NCBI RefSeq assembly: GCF_000312665.1
Contig: NZ_HF536778.1
Span: forward strand, 100,839-144,296
Direction: 5' to 3'
DNA: 43,458 bases
Origin: Rhizobium mesoamericanum STM3625
Lineage (GTDB): Bacteria > Pseudomonadota > Alphaproteobacteria > Rhizobiales > Rhizobiaceae
The notes under the pieces are model-generated. The model did no database searches and was not told the origin of the DNA. It saw only the letters and a program-made list of their open reading frames with translations. This document shows positions 1-7,788 of this stretch, one piece after another (within the stretch, counting starts at the first letter, position 1; each line of letters opens with the position of its first letter). The position numbers and the translations under genes were made by a program.

Positions 1-184
1 CACATCATTGCAATGCCCAAATCTCTCCGCTTTTGTGACTCAGTAAGACTATTCGTGTGGCAGCTCAATTGGCTCCGCAGTCGAAGCTGATAAACTGTAC
101 TTTACTCAACACACCTTCGTTGCAGCACGCGCGGAATTGTGGGCAGCGTGGATGATTTTTGCCGACTGCAGATCACGTGCATCT

Positions 185-766
185 CTACGCACTCCGGATA
201 GTGACACCGATGGACTCCAGCGCCGGAATGAGGTCGGGATGCCGGATGAGGTTTACAGCAGGCGATGCTTGAAGCTTGGTGCCGACGGCGCGGTCATAAA
301 CCGCCAAACATTCAGCCGATGTTAGCCGGGACGAGTAAAGCAAACCATCGACGGCGAAAGAGCTGTAGAGAGTTTCGCTGAACTTCTGGCCTTCCCGATG
401 TTCCTTGGCGCGCGCCGCATCTGTGCTAACGCCGAGCCTCAGCAACCCTGTGGAGCGCAAGTCGATCACCACCAGGGGCGTTGGAGCCGTCACCTCGGCA
501 ACCGCCCATTCCTCAATTTCCGTCTGGTCAAGAACCCGCTCGCTCGCGTCCTCAAAACGGTCCCTGACAATCGTTTCAGCGATGGCCGTCGCAACATCGT
601 GTGCGATATAAACGAGTTGAAATGCCATGCTCGGGCTCGAAAATCGCGTCTGCCCAAAGCCCATACCGAGGGGAGTCGCCATGTGAGAAACGGCCATCAC
701 GCGGAGATAGGAGCGGGGCTGGAAATCAAGCGCGAGTTCCGAGAGTGTTTTTGAATCAAGCTTCAC
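185..766 (-). CDS. RES-domain toxin of a type II toxin-antitoxin pair
   Basis: 193 aa. The arginine (ATAIAETIVRDRF), glutamate and serine-rich layout, and the C-terminal stretch ending in VNLIRHPDLIPALESIGV, resemble RES-domain proteins, the toxic half of RES-Xre pairs; characterised members degrade NAD+. The start is GTG at 766, three bases after the antitoxin stop, so the pair is almost certainly co-transcribed and coupled. Both the family call and the toxic activity are inferred from resemblance. Such pairs are frequent on rhizobial plasmids and islands and fit a maintenance role at the edge of a mobile region. No frameshift seen. Confidence 0.75.
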   Translation of the reverse strand: MKLDSKTLSELALDFQPRSYLRVMAVSHMATPLGMGFGQTRFSSPSMAFQLVYIAHDVATAIAETIVRDRFEDASERVLDQTEIEEWAVAEVTAPTPLVVIDLRSTGLLRLGVSTDAARAKEHREGQKFSETLYSSFAVDGLLYSSRLTSAECLAVYDRAVGTKLQASPAVNLIRHPDLIPALESIGVTIRSA

Positions 767-769
767 GAT

Positions 770-1486
770 TCAGCCGAAGTCCCGGTAGGCTGCCGCGATA
801 ACCTCGTCAACGTTCCCGGCCTTGAGCTGATCAAGGGGAGCCCCGCCGATGCTCGACTTCGGCTGGATCAACCATTGCCATGCCGCACGCGGATTGCGTA
901 TGATCCGGGTCACATCCGACATGCCCTTGACGGGACGACCGTCCACGAACTGCGCCAACGGGAAGACATGCTTACGCTCCCCTTTCAACAGGCCGATAAC
1001 CGCCCCGCGTGTCTGCCAGTCGTGCAGTGTCGATCTTTTCGTGCCGAACGTCTTCTCGATCTCGGCGGGACCAGCAACGGGACCCGCCCAATCCTCAATC
1101 CGCACCGGCGTCCCATAGGCCGTCAGTCGTCGTCGCCCTTCGTCCATGTCCAATAGGTTATTGAGTCCGGCTCCATTACTGACTTCGACCGGCTGCTCGA
1201 CCTTTAGAAGGGTTAAGGGGCGCCCGTCTCTAGACGCGATGTCAGCGACCACGGCCCCCAGTGCTTCCGCTAGCTTGTCCTCATGGGATACGATCTTCCG
1301 TTGCTGCTCGGTCGTGAGCTGCGCCGTCGCCGCCGAAATGGCGGCCACAACCTTTCCCGTCGCCTTGAGCGCCGTCTTGGATAATCCAGGATTGTGGCGG
1401 GCGAGCACCTCTAGAATATCATGCATCGCAGCTGGCTTTAACGCAAACCCGCTGTCACTATCCGATTTTGGAGCAGTCAATGCCAT
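770..1486 (-). CDS. Xre/MbcA/ParS-like antitoxin partner of the RES toxin
   Basis: 238 aa, upstream partner in the operon. The C-terminal part, from about residue 180 (VTRIIRNPRAAWQWLIQP, then LDQLKAGNVDEVIAAA), has the look of the antitoxin/toxin-binding domain found next to RES toxins. A central segment around residues 125-165 (EIEKTFGTKRSTLHDWQTRG) looks like a helix-turn-helix. It is longer than the common antitoxins of about 150 aa because of an N-terminal extension. ATG at 1486 follows a strong AGGAGG site. It probably neutralises the toxin and represses the operon, by family knowledge. Confidence 0.72.
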   Translation of the reverse strand: MALTAPKSDSDSGFALKPAAMHDILEVLARHNPGLSKTALKATGKVVAAISAATAQLTTEQQRKIVSHEDKLAEALGAVVADIASRDGRPLTLLKVEQPVEVSNGAGLNNLLDMDEGRRRLTAYGTPVRIEDWAGPVAGPAEIEKTFGTKRSTLHDWQTRGAVIGLLKGERKHVFPLAQFVDGRPVKGMSDVTRIIRNPRAAWQWLIQPKSSIGGAPLDQLKAGNVDEVIAAAYRDFG

Positions 1487-1512
1487 AATCGCCTCCTTGT
1501 TCTTCGAAACAA

Positions 1513-1541
1513 AGATAGTGCGGATTGTCCGAGATGTCCAG
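1513..1541 (-). promoter_or_regulatory. Sigma70-type promoter with repeated GGACA motifs before the antitoxin gene
   Basis: On the minus strand TGGACA (1541-1536) lies exactly 17 bp from TATCTT (1518-1513), a good -35/-10 pair placed 27 bp before the antitoxin start. Three GGACA copies lie in and around the -35 and spacer region, so an antitoxin bound there would block transcription. The operator role is inference. Confidence 0.5.
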
Positions 1542-1599
1542 ATTGCTTGTCCGGATTCACAAATACAGTGCGCTCGCCCTCGGCATGGGGCCGAAAGCT

Positions 1600-1863
1600 A
1601 TGGAATGCGAGCATGCCAAAACAAGACGTTTCCTCACGCCATTTTCAACCAAAAATCTCAGACTTCTGCGAACTGCGCATTGCGCCGATCGCATCGAAAC
1701 GGGTTCTGGAGAACATCCGGCCTTACCTCATCAGCCTGATCATCTACCGCAAGTCACCACCGCGAACGGCCGCATCGACTGGACAACGATCGCCGAAGCC
1801 TGTGGGATCGCTGAGGACATGACTCCGGAGCTGAAAAACCACCTGCGCCCGGGTCTCGACGCC
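1600..1863 (+). pseudogene. Remnant of a recombinase/transposase N-terminal region
   Basis: The reading frame contains a stretch near GRIDWTTIAEACGIAEDM followed by LRPGLDA, a pattern I associate with N-terminal parts of rhizobial site-specific integrases or transposases. It then runs straight into an IS66 TnpA-like sequence without a stop, so it is a chimera of two broken elements. No catalytic residues are present. The family call is weak. Confidence 0.3.
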
Positions 1864-1878
1864 CCACGGCAGTTTTGG

Positions 1879-2180
1879 CGGCGTTGGTCTGATGAGTTCA
1901 AAGAGCGGGCAGTGGCTGAAGCGATGGAGCCCGGCGCAAGCGTGTCGGCGATTGCGCATCGCCTCGGGATACAACATCCGTCACAGCTATTTAGTTAGCG
2001 TCGTGATGCTCGGGACGGGCAACGCCGTTGGTCGCGAGATCCGGCTGGAACGCTGTAATGGTTGATAAGAGGTCGGTTGGCACAATTGAGGTGGTGGTTG
2101 GCGACGTTGTTATCCGTGCTGGTAGCGACTTCGATGCGGCCCATCTGCAGCGGGTGATCCGAGCGGTACGGTCGGCATGA
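1879..2180 (+). pseudogene. IS66-family tnpA remnant, frameshifted
   Basis: The N-terminal helix-turn-helix of IS66 TnpA is readable (WSDEFKERAVAEAMEPGASV, then AIAHRLGIQHPSQLF). The frame then breaks at a TAG, and the C-terminal half continues in another frame (IEVVVGDVVIRAGSDF, ending RVIRAVRSA). Its stop overlaps the ATG of the following tnpB, the usual IS66 arrangement. Non-functional. Confidence 0.75.
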
Positions 2181-2372
2181 TCCCGTCGGGCGTGAAGGTC
2201 TTTCTCGCGAGCCATCCGATCGACTTCCGCAAGGGGCCAGACAGTTTGTTGTCGCTGGTGCGGGACGCCGGCAGTGACCCGTTCAACGGTGCGCTTTATG
2301 TCTTCCGAGCCAAGTGAGCTGACCGGATCAAGATTGTCTGGTGGGATGGCTCGGGAGTTTGCCTTTATGCCA
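2177..2372 (+). pseudogene. IS66-family tnpB remnant
   Basis: Starts MIPSGVKVFLASHPIDFRKG, the typical TnpB beginning, but has an in-frame TGA after VFRAK. It then continues as ADRIKIVWWDGSGVCLYA before homology is lost near 2372. ATG overlaps the tnpA stop (ATGA). A TnpC gene is absent. Confidence 0.75.
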
Positions 2373-2461
2373 ACGATCGGCGTTCATACTACACCTCTTT
2401 CCTCGCCAGTTGATATTCTTGGCTCAGTTTGCGTTTGTCGGCGCGCAGCAGCGCGAGCACC

Positions 2462-2746
2462 CGCGGTCAGGGTCTCGGCAATGTCGTTGCGGCGCTCGAC
2501 GTCGATGTGACCACCTTCGGTTCCTCCCGGGCCGGCCTCGGAGGATGTCCCTATGCACCGGGCGCCACCGGCAATATCGTGACGGAAGATCTCGTGATCA
2601 TGCTCGAGGCCATGGGTCTCAAAACCGGCATCGACATCGACAAGCTAATTGCGGCGCGTCCGATCATCCTGTCCGGACTGCCGGGCGAGGCGCTGTATGG
2701 CCATGTCCAGGATGCGGGACTCCCAGAGGGCTTCCACCACGCCTGA
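2462..2746 (+). pseudogene. C-terminal fragment of hydroxymethylglutaryl-CoA lyase
   Basis: About 94 residues, from GQGLGNVVAALDV through FGSSRAGLGGCPYAPGATGN and EDLVIMLEAMGLKTGIDIDK to a natural stop, match the C-terminal third of HMG-CoA lyases, including the GGCPYAPGATGN signature. The N-terminal two thirds are missing and IS66 debris abuts on the left. It is a dead fragment of a leucine/ketone-body catabolism gene, carried in by rearrangement. Confidence 0.7.
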
Positions 2747-2792
2747 GTGGTGCTTGCACTTTTGATCTGACAAAAAATCGATCCGACCGTTC

Positions 2793-2909
2793 GAGGCGAT
2801 GGAGAAGGCTGGCTGGGTTCAGGCCAAGGCGGCTCATATCCTCGGCCTCACGGCGCGCCAGGTCGGCTATGCTCTGCGCCGGCATCGTATCGAGGTGAAG
2901 AAGCTGTAA
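2793..2909 (+). pseudogene. nifA': 3' end of a second nifA (C-terminal DNA-binding domain only)
   Basis: The frame reads EAMEKAGWVQAKAAHILGL, then TARQVGYALRRHRIEVKKL and stop. This is the Fis-type helix-turn-helix that ends NifA. The full nifA at the right edge of the window has the matching ending, with differences at many codons (ARLLGITPRQ and HRVDVKK), so the two are related but clearly diverged copies. The fragment lies upstream of nifB, where nifA commonly sits in rhizobia. It is likely the relic of an earlier nifA-nifB arrangement broken by IS elements. Confidence 0.8.
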
Positions 2910-2943
2910 GCGTGGTGGTGACATTTTGCCCTTCTGTAGGCGG

Positions 2944-3004
2944 CTCCTTTGCGGAAGTCGACCGGCTGGCATGACACATAGACCACCACACCCGAAGCGA
3001 TCAT
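2944..3004 (-). pseudogene. IS66-family tnpB, 5' stub
   Basis: ATG at 3004 overlaps the tnpA stop. It reads MIASGVVVYVSCQPVDFRKG and homology to TnpB stops directly after. The rest of the element (tnpB body and tnpC) is deleted. Confidence 0.65.
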
Positions 3005-3384
3005 GCCTTGCGAACCGCCCGCAGAACCTTCACCAGGTGATCAGGATCGAACGCGCCGCAGACGCGCACCACCATATCGGCAATGGCAATATCGACCGAG
3101 CCGCTGCTTACCGTTTCAACGCGCGCGAACTTCTGCGTTCCCGTTTCCTCCGTCAGGGGCGCAACAGCGCCCGATGCCAGTGCCGTGCGATGCCATCCAT
3201 AAAGCTGTGACGGATCTAAGCCTTCAGACCGGGCAACCGCCGAGATGTTCGCCCCAGGCTGCAGCGCCATGGCCAGGATCCGCGCCTTTTCGTCGTCCGA
3301 CCACTCACGCGACTTGCGTCTTCTTCGCACCGGCTCCGCGGTCAAAACCTCAAAGGTTCGAGGGTGATTCACACTGTCGCTCAT
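3001..3384 (-). CDS. tnpA: IS66-family transposase accessory protein TnpA
   Basis: 127 aa from the ATG at 3384 (MSDSVNHPRTFEVLTAEP); an in-frame ATG at 3420 would add 12 residues. It contains the TnpA helix-turn-helix (EWSDDEKARILAMALQPGAN, then ISAVARSEGLDPSQLYGW) and the conserved C-terminal part ending DHLVKVLRAVRKA. In IS66 elements TnpA, TnpB and TnpC are all needed. Only a stub of tnpB follows, so this intact frame belongs to a dead element and cannot transpose by itself. Confidence 0.75.
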   Translation of the reverse strand: MSDSVNHPRTFEVLTAEPVRRRRKSREWSDDEKARILAMALQPGANISAVARSEGLDPSQLYGWHRTALASGAVAPLTEETGTQKFARVETVSSGSVDIAIADMVVRVCGAFDPDHLVKVLRAVRKA

Positions 3385-3496
3385 AAGATTCTCCACATGA
3401 CTCATGCAGAAAATCGCCATGGCCTACGCGCTTACGCCCTTCTTGCATTTTGTATGCTTGATGTCGCTGGCTTTCACGACCAATTCGCTTGTCCCT

Positions 3497-3512
3497 TGTC
3501 GAGAGCCTGACA
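3497..3512. promoter_or_regulatory. Possible NifA upstream activator sequence (TGT-N10-ACA)
   Basis: TGTCGAGAGCCTGACA fits TGT-N10-ACA exactly. It lies about 330 bp before the nifB -24 box, much farther than the usual 80-150 bp, with an IS630 remnant in between. A chance match is possible, since several are expected in 43 kb. Confidence 0.3.
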
Positions 3513-3637
3513 AAGCTGTGTCCGAGCAAACGGACGGAATCGGACAAGAAAACCCAAAGATGTTGAAGTATACCGGCGGGCATTAACGCCGACTCGTTAT
3601 GGTATTCGCAAATCAGCTGATTTCTGACTCATTGTGC

Positions 3638-3822
3638 CAAACGGTCGAGAACCTCTGGCAGTTCATGAGAGACAACTCGCTGTCGAACCGCGTCTTGACT
3701 AAGACGATATCGTCGATCACTGCTGCCGCGCTTGGAGCAGGCTCATTGATCAGCCGTTGAAGATCATGTCAATCGGAATGCGCGATTGGGGCGCATCGGT
3801 CATGATCAGCGCACGTTGGTAA
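3638..3822 (+). pseudogene. IS630-family transposase C-terminal remnant
   Basis: TVENLWQFMRDNSLSNRV is followed, after a frameshift near 3695, by DDIVDHCCAAWSRLIDQPLK and MSIGMRDWG, the conserved C-terminal end of IS630-type transposases. It ends at a TAA just before the nifB promoter. The DDE catalytic core is missing. Confidence 0.7.
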
Positions 3823-3839
3823 AAAACCATTGTTTAAGT

Positions 3840-3854
3840 TGGCATCGCTTTTGC
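3840..3854 (+). promoter_or_regulatory. Sigma54 (-24/-12) promoter of nifB
   Basis: TGGCATCGCTTTTGC matches the TGGCACGNNNNTTGC consensus at all but one fixed position, with correct GG-N10-GC spacing. The predicted transcript start is near 3866, about 27 nt before the nifB ATG. Confidence 0.85.
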
Positions 3855-3892
3855 GATTTGAAATGCGACGTTACCTACCAACGGAGTCTTCA

Positions 3893-5371
3893 ATGTCCAC
3901 ACCGATGATTTCGCTTGAGAGCCTGGCCAGCAGGACATCCTTGGATCAATTGCTGGCGACCTCGAAATCCGGTGGTTGCACATCCTCATCCTGCGGCGCC
4001 TCCACAAATCCGGACGACTTCGACCAGGCCATCTGGGCGAAGATCAAGAATCATCCCTGCTATTCGGAAGAAGCCCACCACTATTTCGCGCGCATGCACG
4101 TCGCGGTCGCACCAGCCTGCAATATTCAGTGCAACTACTGCAACCGTAAATATGATTGCGCCAACGAAAGCCGGCCTGGAGTGGTCTCGGAAAAGCTGAC
4201 GCCAGACCAGGCGGTACGCAAAGTCATTGCCGTCGCCAACGAAGTGCCGCAGCTTTCCGTGCTCGGCATCGCCGGACCGGGCGATGCCTGTTACGACTGG
4301 ACGAAGACAAAGGCAACGTTCGAACGAATTGCCATGGAGATCCACGACATCAAGCTGTGCATCTCCACCAACGGGCTTGCGCTGCCGGATCACGTCGCCG
4401 AGCTTGTCGAGATGAATATCGATCACGTGACAATCACTATCAATATGGTCGACCCGGAAATCGGCGCAAGGATCTATCCCTGGATCTATTACGACAACCG
4501 CCGCTACACCGGCATCGAAGCAGCCAGAATCCTGCACGAGCGGCAGATGTTGGGCCTGGAAATGCTGACCGCGCACGGCATCCTCACCAAGGTTAATTCG
4601 GTGATGATTCCAGGCGTCAACGACGAGCACCTGATAGAGGTGAACAAATGGGTCAAGGAGCGGGGCGCGTTTCTGCACAACGTTATGCCGCTGATTTCCG
4701 ATCCGGCCCACGGCACCTTCTACGGCCTGACCGGGCAGCGTGGCCCACGGGCGCTGGAATTGAAGGCGCTTCAGGATCGCCTCGAAGGCGGCGCAAAGCT
4801 GATGCGCCATTGCCGGCAGTGCCGGGCCGATGCAGTCGGGCTGCTCGGCGATGATCGCGGCCAGGAATTCACCCTCGACCAGATCCCCGGCGAGATCACG
4901 TACGACGCCCGCAAGCGCGAGGCCTATCGGGAAGTGGTCGCGCGCGAACGAAGCGATCACGTGACGGCCAAGAACGGGGCAACCGAAATAGTCAAGGCAG
5001 CCCGCGGCGGGTCTCTCCAGGTCGCGGTCGCGACGAAGGGCGGCGGCCGCATCAACGAGCACTTCGGCCACGCGAAGGAATTCCAGGTATATGAAGCTTC
5101 GCCGAAAGGGATCACCTACGTCGCGCATCGCAAGGTCGAGCAGTATTGCCTTGGAGGCGAGGGCGAGGAAGCCACCCTCGACGGCATCATCGCCGCCCTC
5201 GAGGGCATTGACGTCGTGTTATGCGCCAAGATCGGGGAGTGCCCTAGGAATCAGCTCATGGAGGCTGGAGTCCGAGCAACGGACGCTTATGGCTATGACT
5301 ACATCGAGACCGCCATCGGCGCCCTTTACGCCGCCGAGTTTGGGGTCGAACCGCTAGCGGGGACGGCGTGA
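3893..5371 (+). CDS. nifB: Nitrogenase cofactor biosynthesis radical SAM protein NifB
   Basis: 492 aa. NifB makes NifB-co, the 8Fe-9S-C core of the nitrogenase FeMo cofactor, from Fe-S precursors and S-adenosylmethionine. The radical SAM motif CNIQCNYC lies at residues 76-83, with further cysteines in KYDC just after. The C-terminal 120 residues form a NifX/NafY-like cofactor-binding domain (VAVATKGGGRINEHFGHAKE). The start at 3893 is chosen because it has a GGAG site and lies downstream of the -24/-12 promoter; an in-frame ATG at 3830 lies upstream of the promoter. NifA with RpoN is the expected regulator. Next come fdxN and nifZ, probably co-transcribed. Confidence 0.96.
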   Translation: MSTPMISLESLASRTSLDQLLATSKSGGCTSSSCGASTNPDDFDQAIWAKIKNHPCYSEEAHHYFARMHVAVAPACNIQCNYCNRKYDCANESRPGVVSEKLTPDQAVRKVIAVANEVPQLSVLGIAGPGDACYDWTKTKATFERIAMEIHDIKLCISTNGLALPDHVAELVEMNIDHVTITINMVDPEIGARIYPWIYYDNRRYTGIEAARILHERQMLGLEMLTAHGILTKVNSVMIPGVNDEHLIEVNKWVKERGAFLHNVMPLISDPAHGTFYGLTGQRGPRALELKALQDRLEGGAKLMRHCRQCRADAVGLLGDDRGQEFTLDQIPGEITYDARKREAYREVVARERSDHVTAKNGATEIVKAARGGSLQVAVATKGGGRINEHFGHAKEFQVYEASPKGITYVAHRKVEQYCLGGEGEEATLDGIIAALEGIDVVLCAKIGECPRNQLMEAGVRATDAYGYDYIETAIGALYAAEFGVEPLAGTA

Positions 5372-5398
5372 GCGATCTTGTTCTAACATTCTCAGGAG

Positions 5399-5613
5399 TT
5401 GAAAACGGCCTTCAGGATCATCGTATCCCAATGCACCCAGTGCGGTGCTTGCGAGTTCGAATGCCCTCCGGCGCGATCAAGTTCAAGCGCGCGAGCTACG
5501 TGATCGATCCGGACAAGTGCACCGAATGCAAGGAAACCTTCGAAACCCAGCAATGCGCCGCGGTCTGTCCGGGGCGGCCGAAGACCTGCGGTGCCGGCGC
5601 ACCCTCAATTTAA
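5399..5613 (+). pseudogene. fdxN: Ferredoxin FdxN, frameshifted
   Basis: The first half reads KTAFRIIVSQCTQCGACEFE and CP in one frame; the second half reads SGAIKFKRASYVIDPDKCTE, CKETFETQQCAAVCPG in the next. Joined, they give a 2[4Fe-4S] bacterial-type ferredoxin of the FdxN family, an electron carrier needed for nitrogen fixation in some rhizobia. One base is missing near 5463-5468. The first half also has no ATG: upstream there is an in-frame TAA at 5384, and the only candidate start is TTG at 5399, set directly against the AGGAG. It is either a real null allele or a sequence error. Confidence 0.75.
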
Positions 5614-5696
5614 TCGCCGGTATGGTCGAGGGCTCCTGCGGAGGAGACTTGAACGCCTTTATTGACATCCTGCAGCTCGCAAAAGGAGGAAGTGTG

Positions 5697-6026
5697 ATGG
5701 GCCTTGGACGTGAACAGGAGGTCGAGATCCGCAAGCCTCCACAATTTATACCGGGCGAGCGGGTGCGGGCCATACTTCACGTCAAGAATGACGGGAGCTA
5801 TGCTGGCAAAAATATCGGCGAAAATCTGGTGCGGAAGGGCGACGAAGGCTATGTGCGCGACATCGGCACCTTTCTGCAGCAGTTTTACATCTATGCCGTC
5901 GAATGGGTCGGTCGCGGCACTGTCGTCGGCATGCGCGCGCGCGAACTGATGAGCCTCGACAAAGCCGCGGCTTCTGGTGCCGCTGAAACCGCCGCCCCCA
6001 ATGACAAAATAGCGACATACACGTAA
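5697..6026 (+). CDS. nifZ: Nitrogenase maturation protein NifZ
   Basis: 109 aa. The core (PPQFIPGERVRAILHVKNDG and KGDEGYVRDIGTFLQQFYIY) is the NifZ domain, which helps mature the P-clusters of MoFe protein. ATG at 5697 has AAAGGAGGA at a good distance. It lies 83 bp after fdxN in the nifB-fdxN-nifZ order common in rhizobia, and is likely transcribed from the nifB promoter. The C-terminal tail after residue 85 is alanine-rich and variable. Confidence 0.92.
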   Translation: MGLGREQEVEIRKPPQFIPGERVRAILHVKNDGSYAGKNIGENLVRKGDEGYVRDIGTFLQQFYIYAVEWVGRGTVVGMRARELMSLDKAAASGAAETAAPNDKIATYT

Positions 6027-6070
6027 TGATCCGCAGAACGAGCGCCGGCCTGCGGCTTTCGCAAGGCTAG
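6026..6070 (+). pseudogene. nifT': nifT (fixU) 5' stub
   Basis: ATG at 6026 overlaps the nifZ stop by one base and reads MIRRTSAGL before diverging into a stop at 6068. That start matches NifT/FixU proteins, which follow nifZ in many rhizobia. Only about nine codons of homology remain, so the call rests mainly on position. The region 6071-6317 shows nothing else recognisable. Confidence 0.45.
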
Positions 6071-6317
6071 CCTCGGCAGCCTGCGACGGCGCGAGCGTTT
6101 GACAAAACTTCATCAGGGACCGACGCGCCGTAAAATGTCTTCATCGAAGGTCTGCAACCTTTCGATAATAGCCAACAGCAGACCCTTTGTCGTGCACCAT
6201 CGAGCCGTCTCGATTCACGGGCAGCCTCTCTCCTTCTTGCGACGCAAAAGTGTCTGACTATTGTGTGCCGCGCCGCGGCGCTATCGAGGAGCGTTGCGCA
6301 CTGCTCCATTACACGGG

Positions 6318-7007
6318 TCAAAGGCATCCAATGGCCGGCGTAATGGAGGCCCGAGTTCGCGGCGCAGCCTGATGACAGAGCGAACGGAGAGCGCCCGGCT
6401 TGATGATGTCGACTGTCCTCACATGGTGCAGGGCGATCACCTTCCGCTCCTTCAATTCGGTCATGGCACGCGATACGCTCTCGGTTGTCAGGGCGAGATA
6501 GTCCGCAATGTCCTGTCGCGACATCGGCAATCTTACCTGACGAACACCACCCAGACGGTTCGAGAGATCCATCAGGAATGCCGCGACGCGTTCAACCGCA
6601 CACTGCCGCCCGATAACCAACAGATGTTCCTGAGCACGCTTCATGCCGCCCAATGCGAGTGCAAGAAGTTCCGGCGAATGCTCCTGGATAGGATGCCGTG
6701 CAGACACGATTATTCTAGTATCGGCGATAGCCTCGGCAAAAAAGCGATGCTTTGAGGCCGCTTCAAAGCCGAATGTCTCCCCTGCGAGATGGAAGGAAAC
6801 AACCTGCCGCCGTCCGTCCGAGATGAGGCCGTATACACGGACAGCTCCGGCACAAACCTGATAGCATTTATCCACGCTATCACCTTCGGCATATATCACT
6901 CGGCCGCGTTTATATGTCACAACGAGGTGCGCCCCCGGAAATTGTGGCCGCGCAACGTTCTCCGGCATTATGATATTCTGCGCTGCGGGTTTGAAAGTGG
7001 CATACAT
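6318..7007 (-). CDS. fixK: CRP/FNR-family transcription activator FixK
   Basis: 229 aa. An N-terminal cyclic-nucleotide-binding-like beta-roll (GRVIYAEGDSVDKCYQVCAG) is followed by a winged helix-turn-helix (SRQDIADYLALTTESVSRAM) whose ExxSR recognition helix is that of FNR/FixK proteins. The N-terminal cysteine cluster of oxygen-sensing FNR is absent, as in FixK. FixK activates micro-oxic genes by binding TTGAT-N4-ATCAA boxes; such a box lies before fixN in this window. It is tandem with fixJ and fixL on the same strand, and its own promoter carries a FixJ-like palindrome. Confidence 0.9.
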   Translation of the reverse strand: MYATFKPAAQNIIMPENVARPQFPGAHLVVTYKRGRVIYAEGDSVDKCYQVCAGAVRVYGLISDGRRQVVSFHLAGETFGFEAASKHRFFAEAIADTRIIVSARHPIQEHSPELLALALGGMKRAQEHLLVIGRQCAVERVAAFLMDLSNRLGGVRQVRLPMSRQDIADYLALTTESVSRAMTELKERKVIALHHVRTVDIIKPGALRSLCHQAAPRTRASITPAIGCL

Positions 7008-7072
7008 CTCGTATTCCCCATGGCCGGGGAAGATTGGCAGTTCTTGCCACGCCGCAAAATTCGGTTAGCTCA

Positions 7073-7090
7073 CTAAGGGAAATTACTTAG
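7073..7090 (-). promoter_or_regulatory. Candidate FixJ-binding site in the fixK promoter
   Basis: On the minus strand CTAAGTAATTTCCCTTAG is an imperfect palindrome with perfect 5-bp CTAAG/CTTAG arms, centred about 75 bp before the fixK ATG. Its sequence and place resemble FixJ sites in fixK promoters. The assignment comes from memory of such promoters and was not aligned. Confidence 0.5.
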
Positions 7091-7170
7091 ACGGGATCCC
7101 GTGCGGTTTGCGCCAGCGAGTCCCCAGGCCTGCGGCACGACGGGGATTGCGCGAGATCAACACCGCGAAA

Positions 7171-7788
7171 CTAAGGCGCGAAACCAGCCGCGAGAGCCAT
7201 GCGCACGAGATGTGGGAGGTTTTTTGCTTTCATTTTTGACATGGCGCTGGCGCGATGCACCTCCACCGTACGGGCACTGATATCGAGATCATGGGCGATC
7301 GATTTGTTCGGAAAACCGGCCACCACGGCAGAGAGCACCTGGCGCTCTCTCTCGCTCAGGGTTTGGAGGCGCGTTTGAATGTCGGTGATTTCGTCGGCGT
7401 TGGCCCCTGGAACGATTAGATGTTCTGACGCTCGTTCGATTGCCTCTATGATCACGTCGTCCTCGAAAGGCTTTTCGATGAAGTCGACTGCGCCCGCTTT
7501 CATGGCCTCGACGGCCATCGGTACATCGCCATGGCCGGTAATCACGATGGAAGGGATGGGGATCTTTTTCACACCGAGTTGCCTGATGAGATCAAGACCC
7601 GAGATCTCCGGCATCCTGAGGTCAGTGACCAGAATTCCGTTATGGATGCTCGGGGCGAAGGAAAGAAACGAGGCAGCCGATTGATGCAGCTTCACGGCAT
7701 AGCCGTTGATGGCCAGCATGAAGGCAAACGATTTCCGCACCGGCTCTTCGTCATCGACGATATGAACTGTGTAGTCAGTTATCCCCAC
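7171..7788 (-). CDS. fixJ: Two-component response regulator FixJ
   Basis: 205 aa from the GTG at 7788. The receiver domain has the acidic pocket (VDDEEP), the phospho-acceptor Asp56 (VTDLRMPE) and the switch lysine in FIEKPF. The output domain is a LuxR/NarL helix-turn-helix (LSERERQVLSAVVAGFPNKS, then ARTVEVHRA). FixL phosphorylates it at low oxygen; it then activates fixK and often nifA. The GTG overlaps the end of fixL by 14 bp and gives a length close to known FixJ. An upstream in-frame ATG at 7806 would add six residues. Translational coupling to fixL is likely. Confidence 0.95.
   Translation of the reverse strand: MGITDYTVHIVDDEEPVRKSFAFMLAINGYAVKLHQSAASFLSFAPSIHNGILVTDLRMPEISGLDLIRQLGVKKIPIPSIVITGHGDVPMAVEAMKAGAVDFIEKPFEDDVIIEAIERASEHLIVPGANADEITDIQTRLQTLSERERQVLSAVVAGFPNKSIAHDLDISARTVEVHRASAMSKMKAKNLPHLVRMALAAGFAP

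Noticed and set aside
3986..5128. Long minus-strand open frame (380 codons) opposite nifB
   Set aside because: It is the complement of nifB in a GC-rich codon pattern, has no motif or ribosome site, and nifB is certain.
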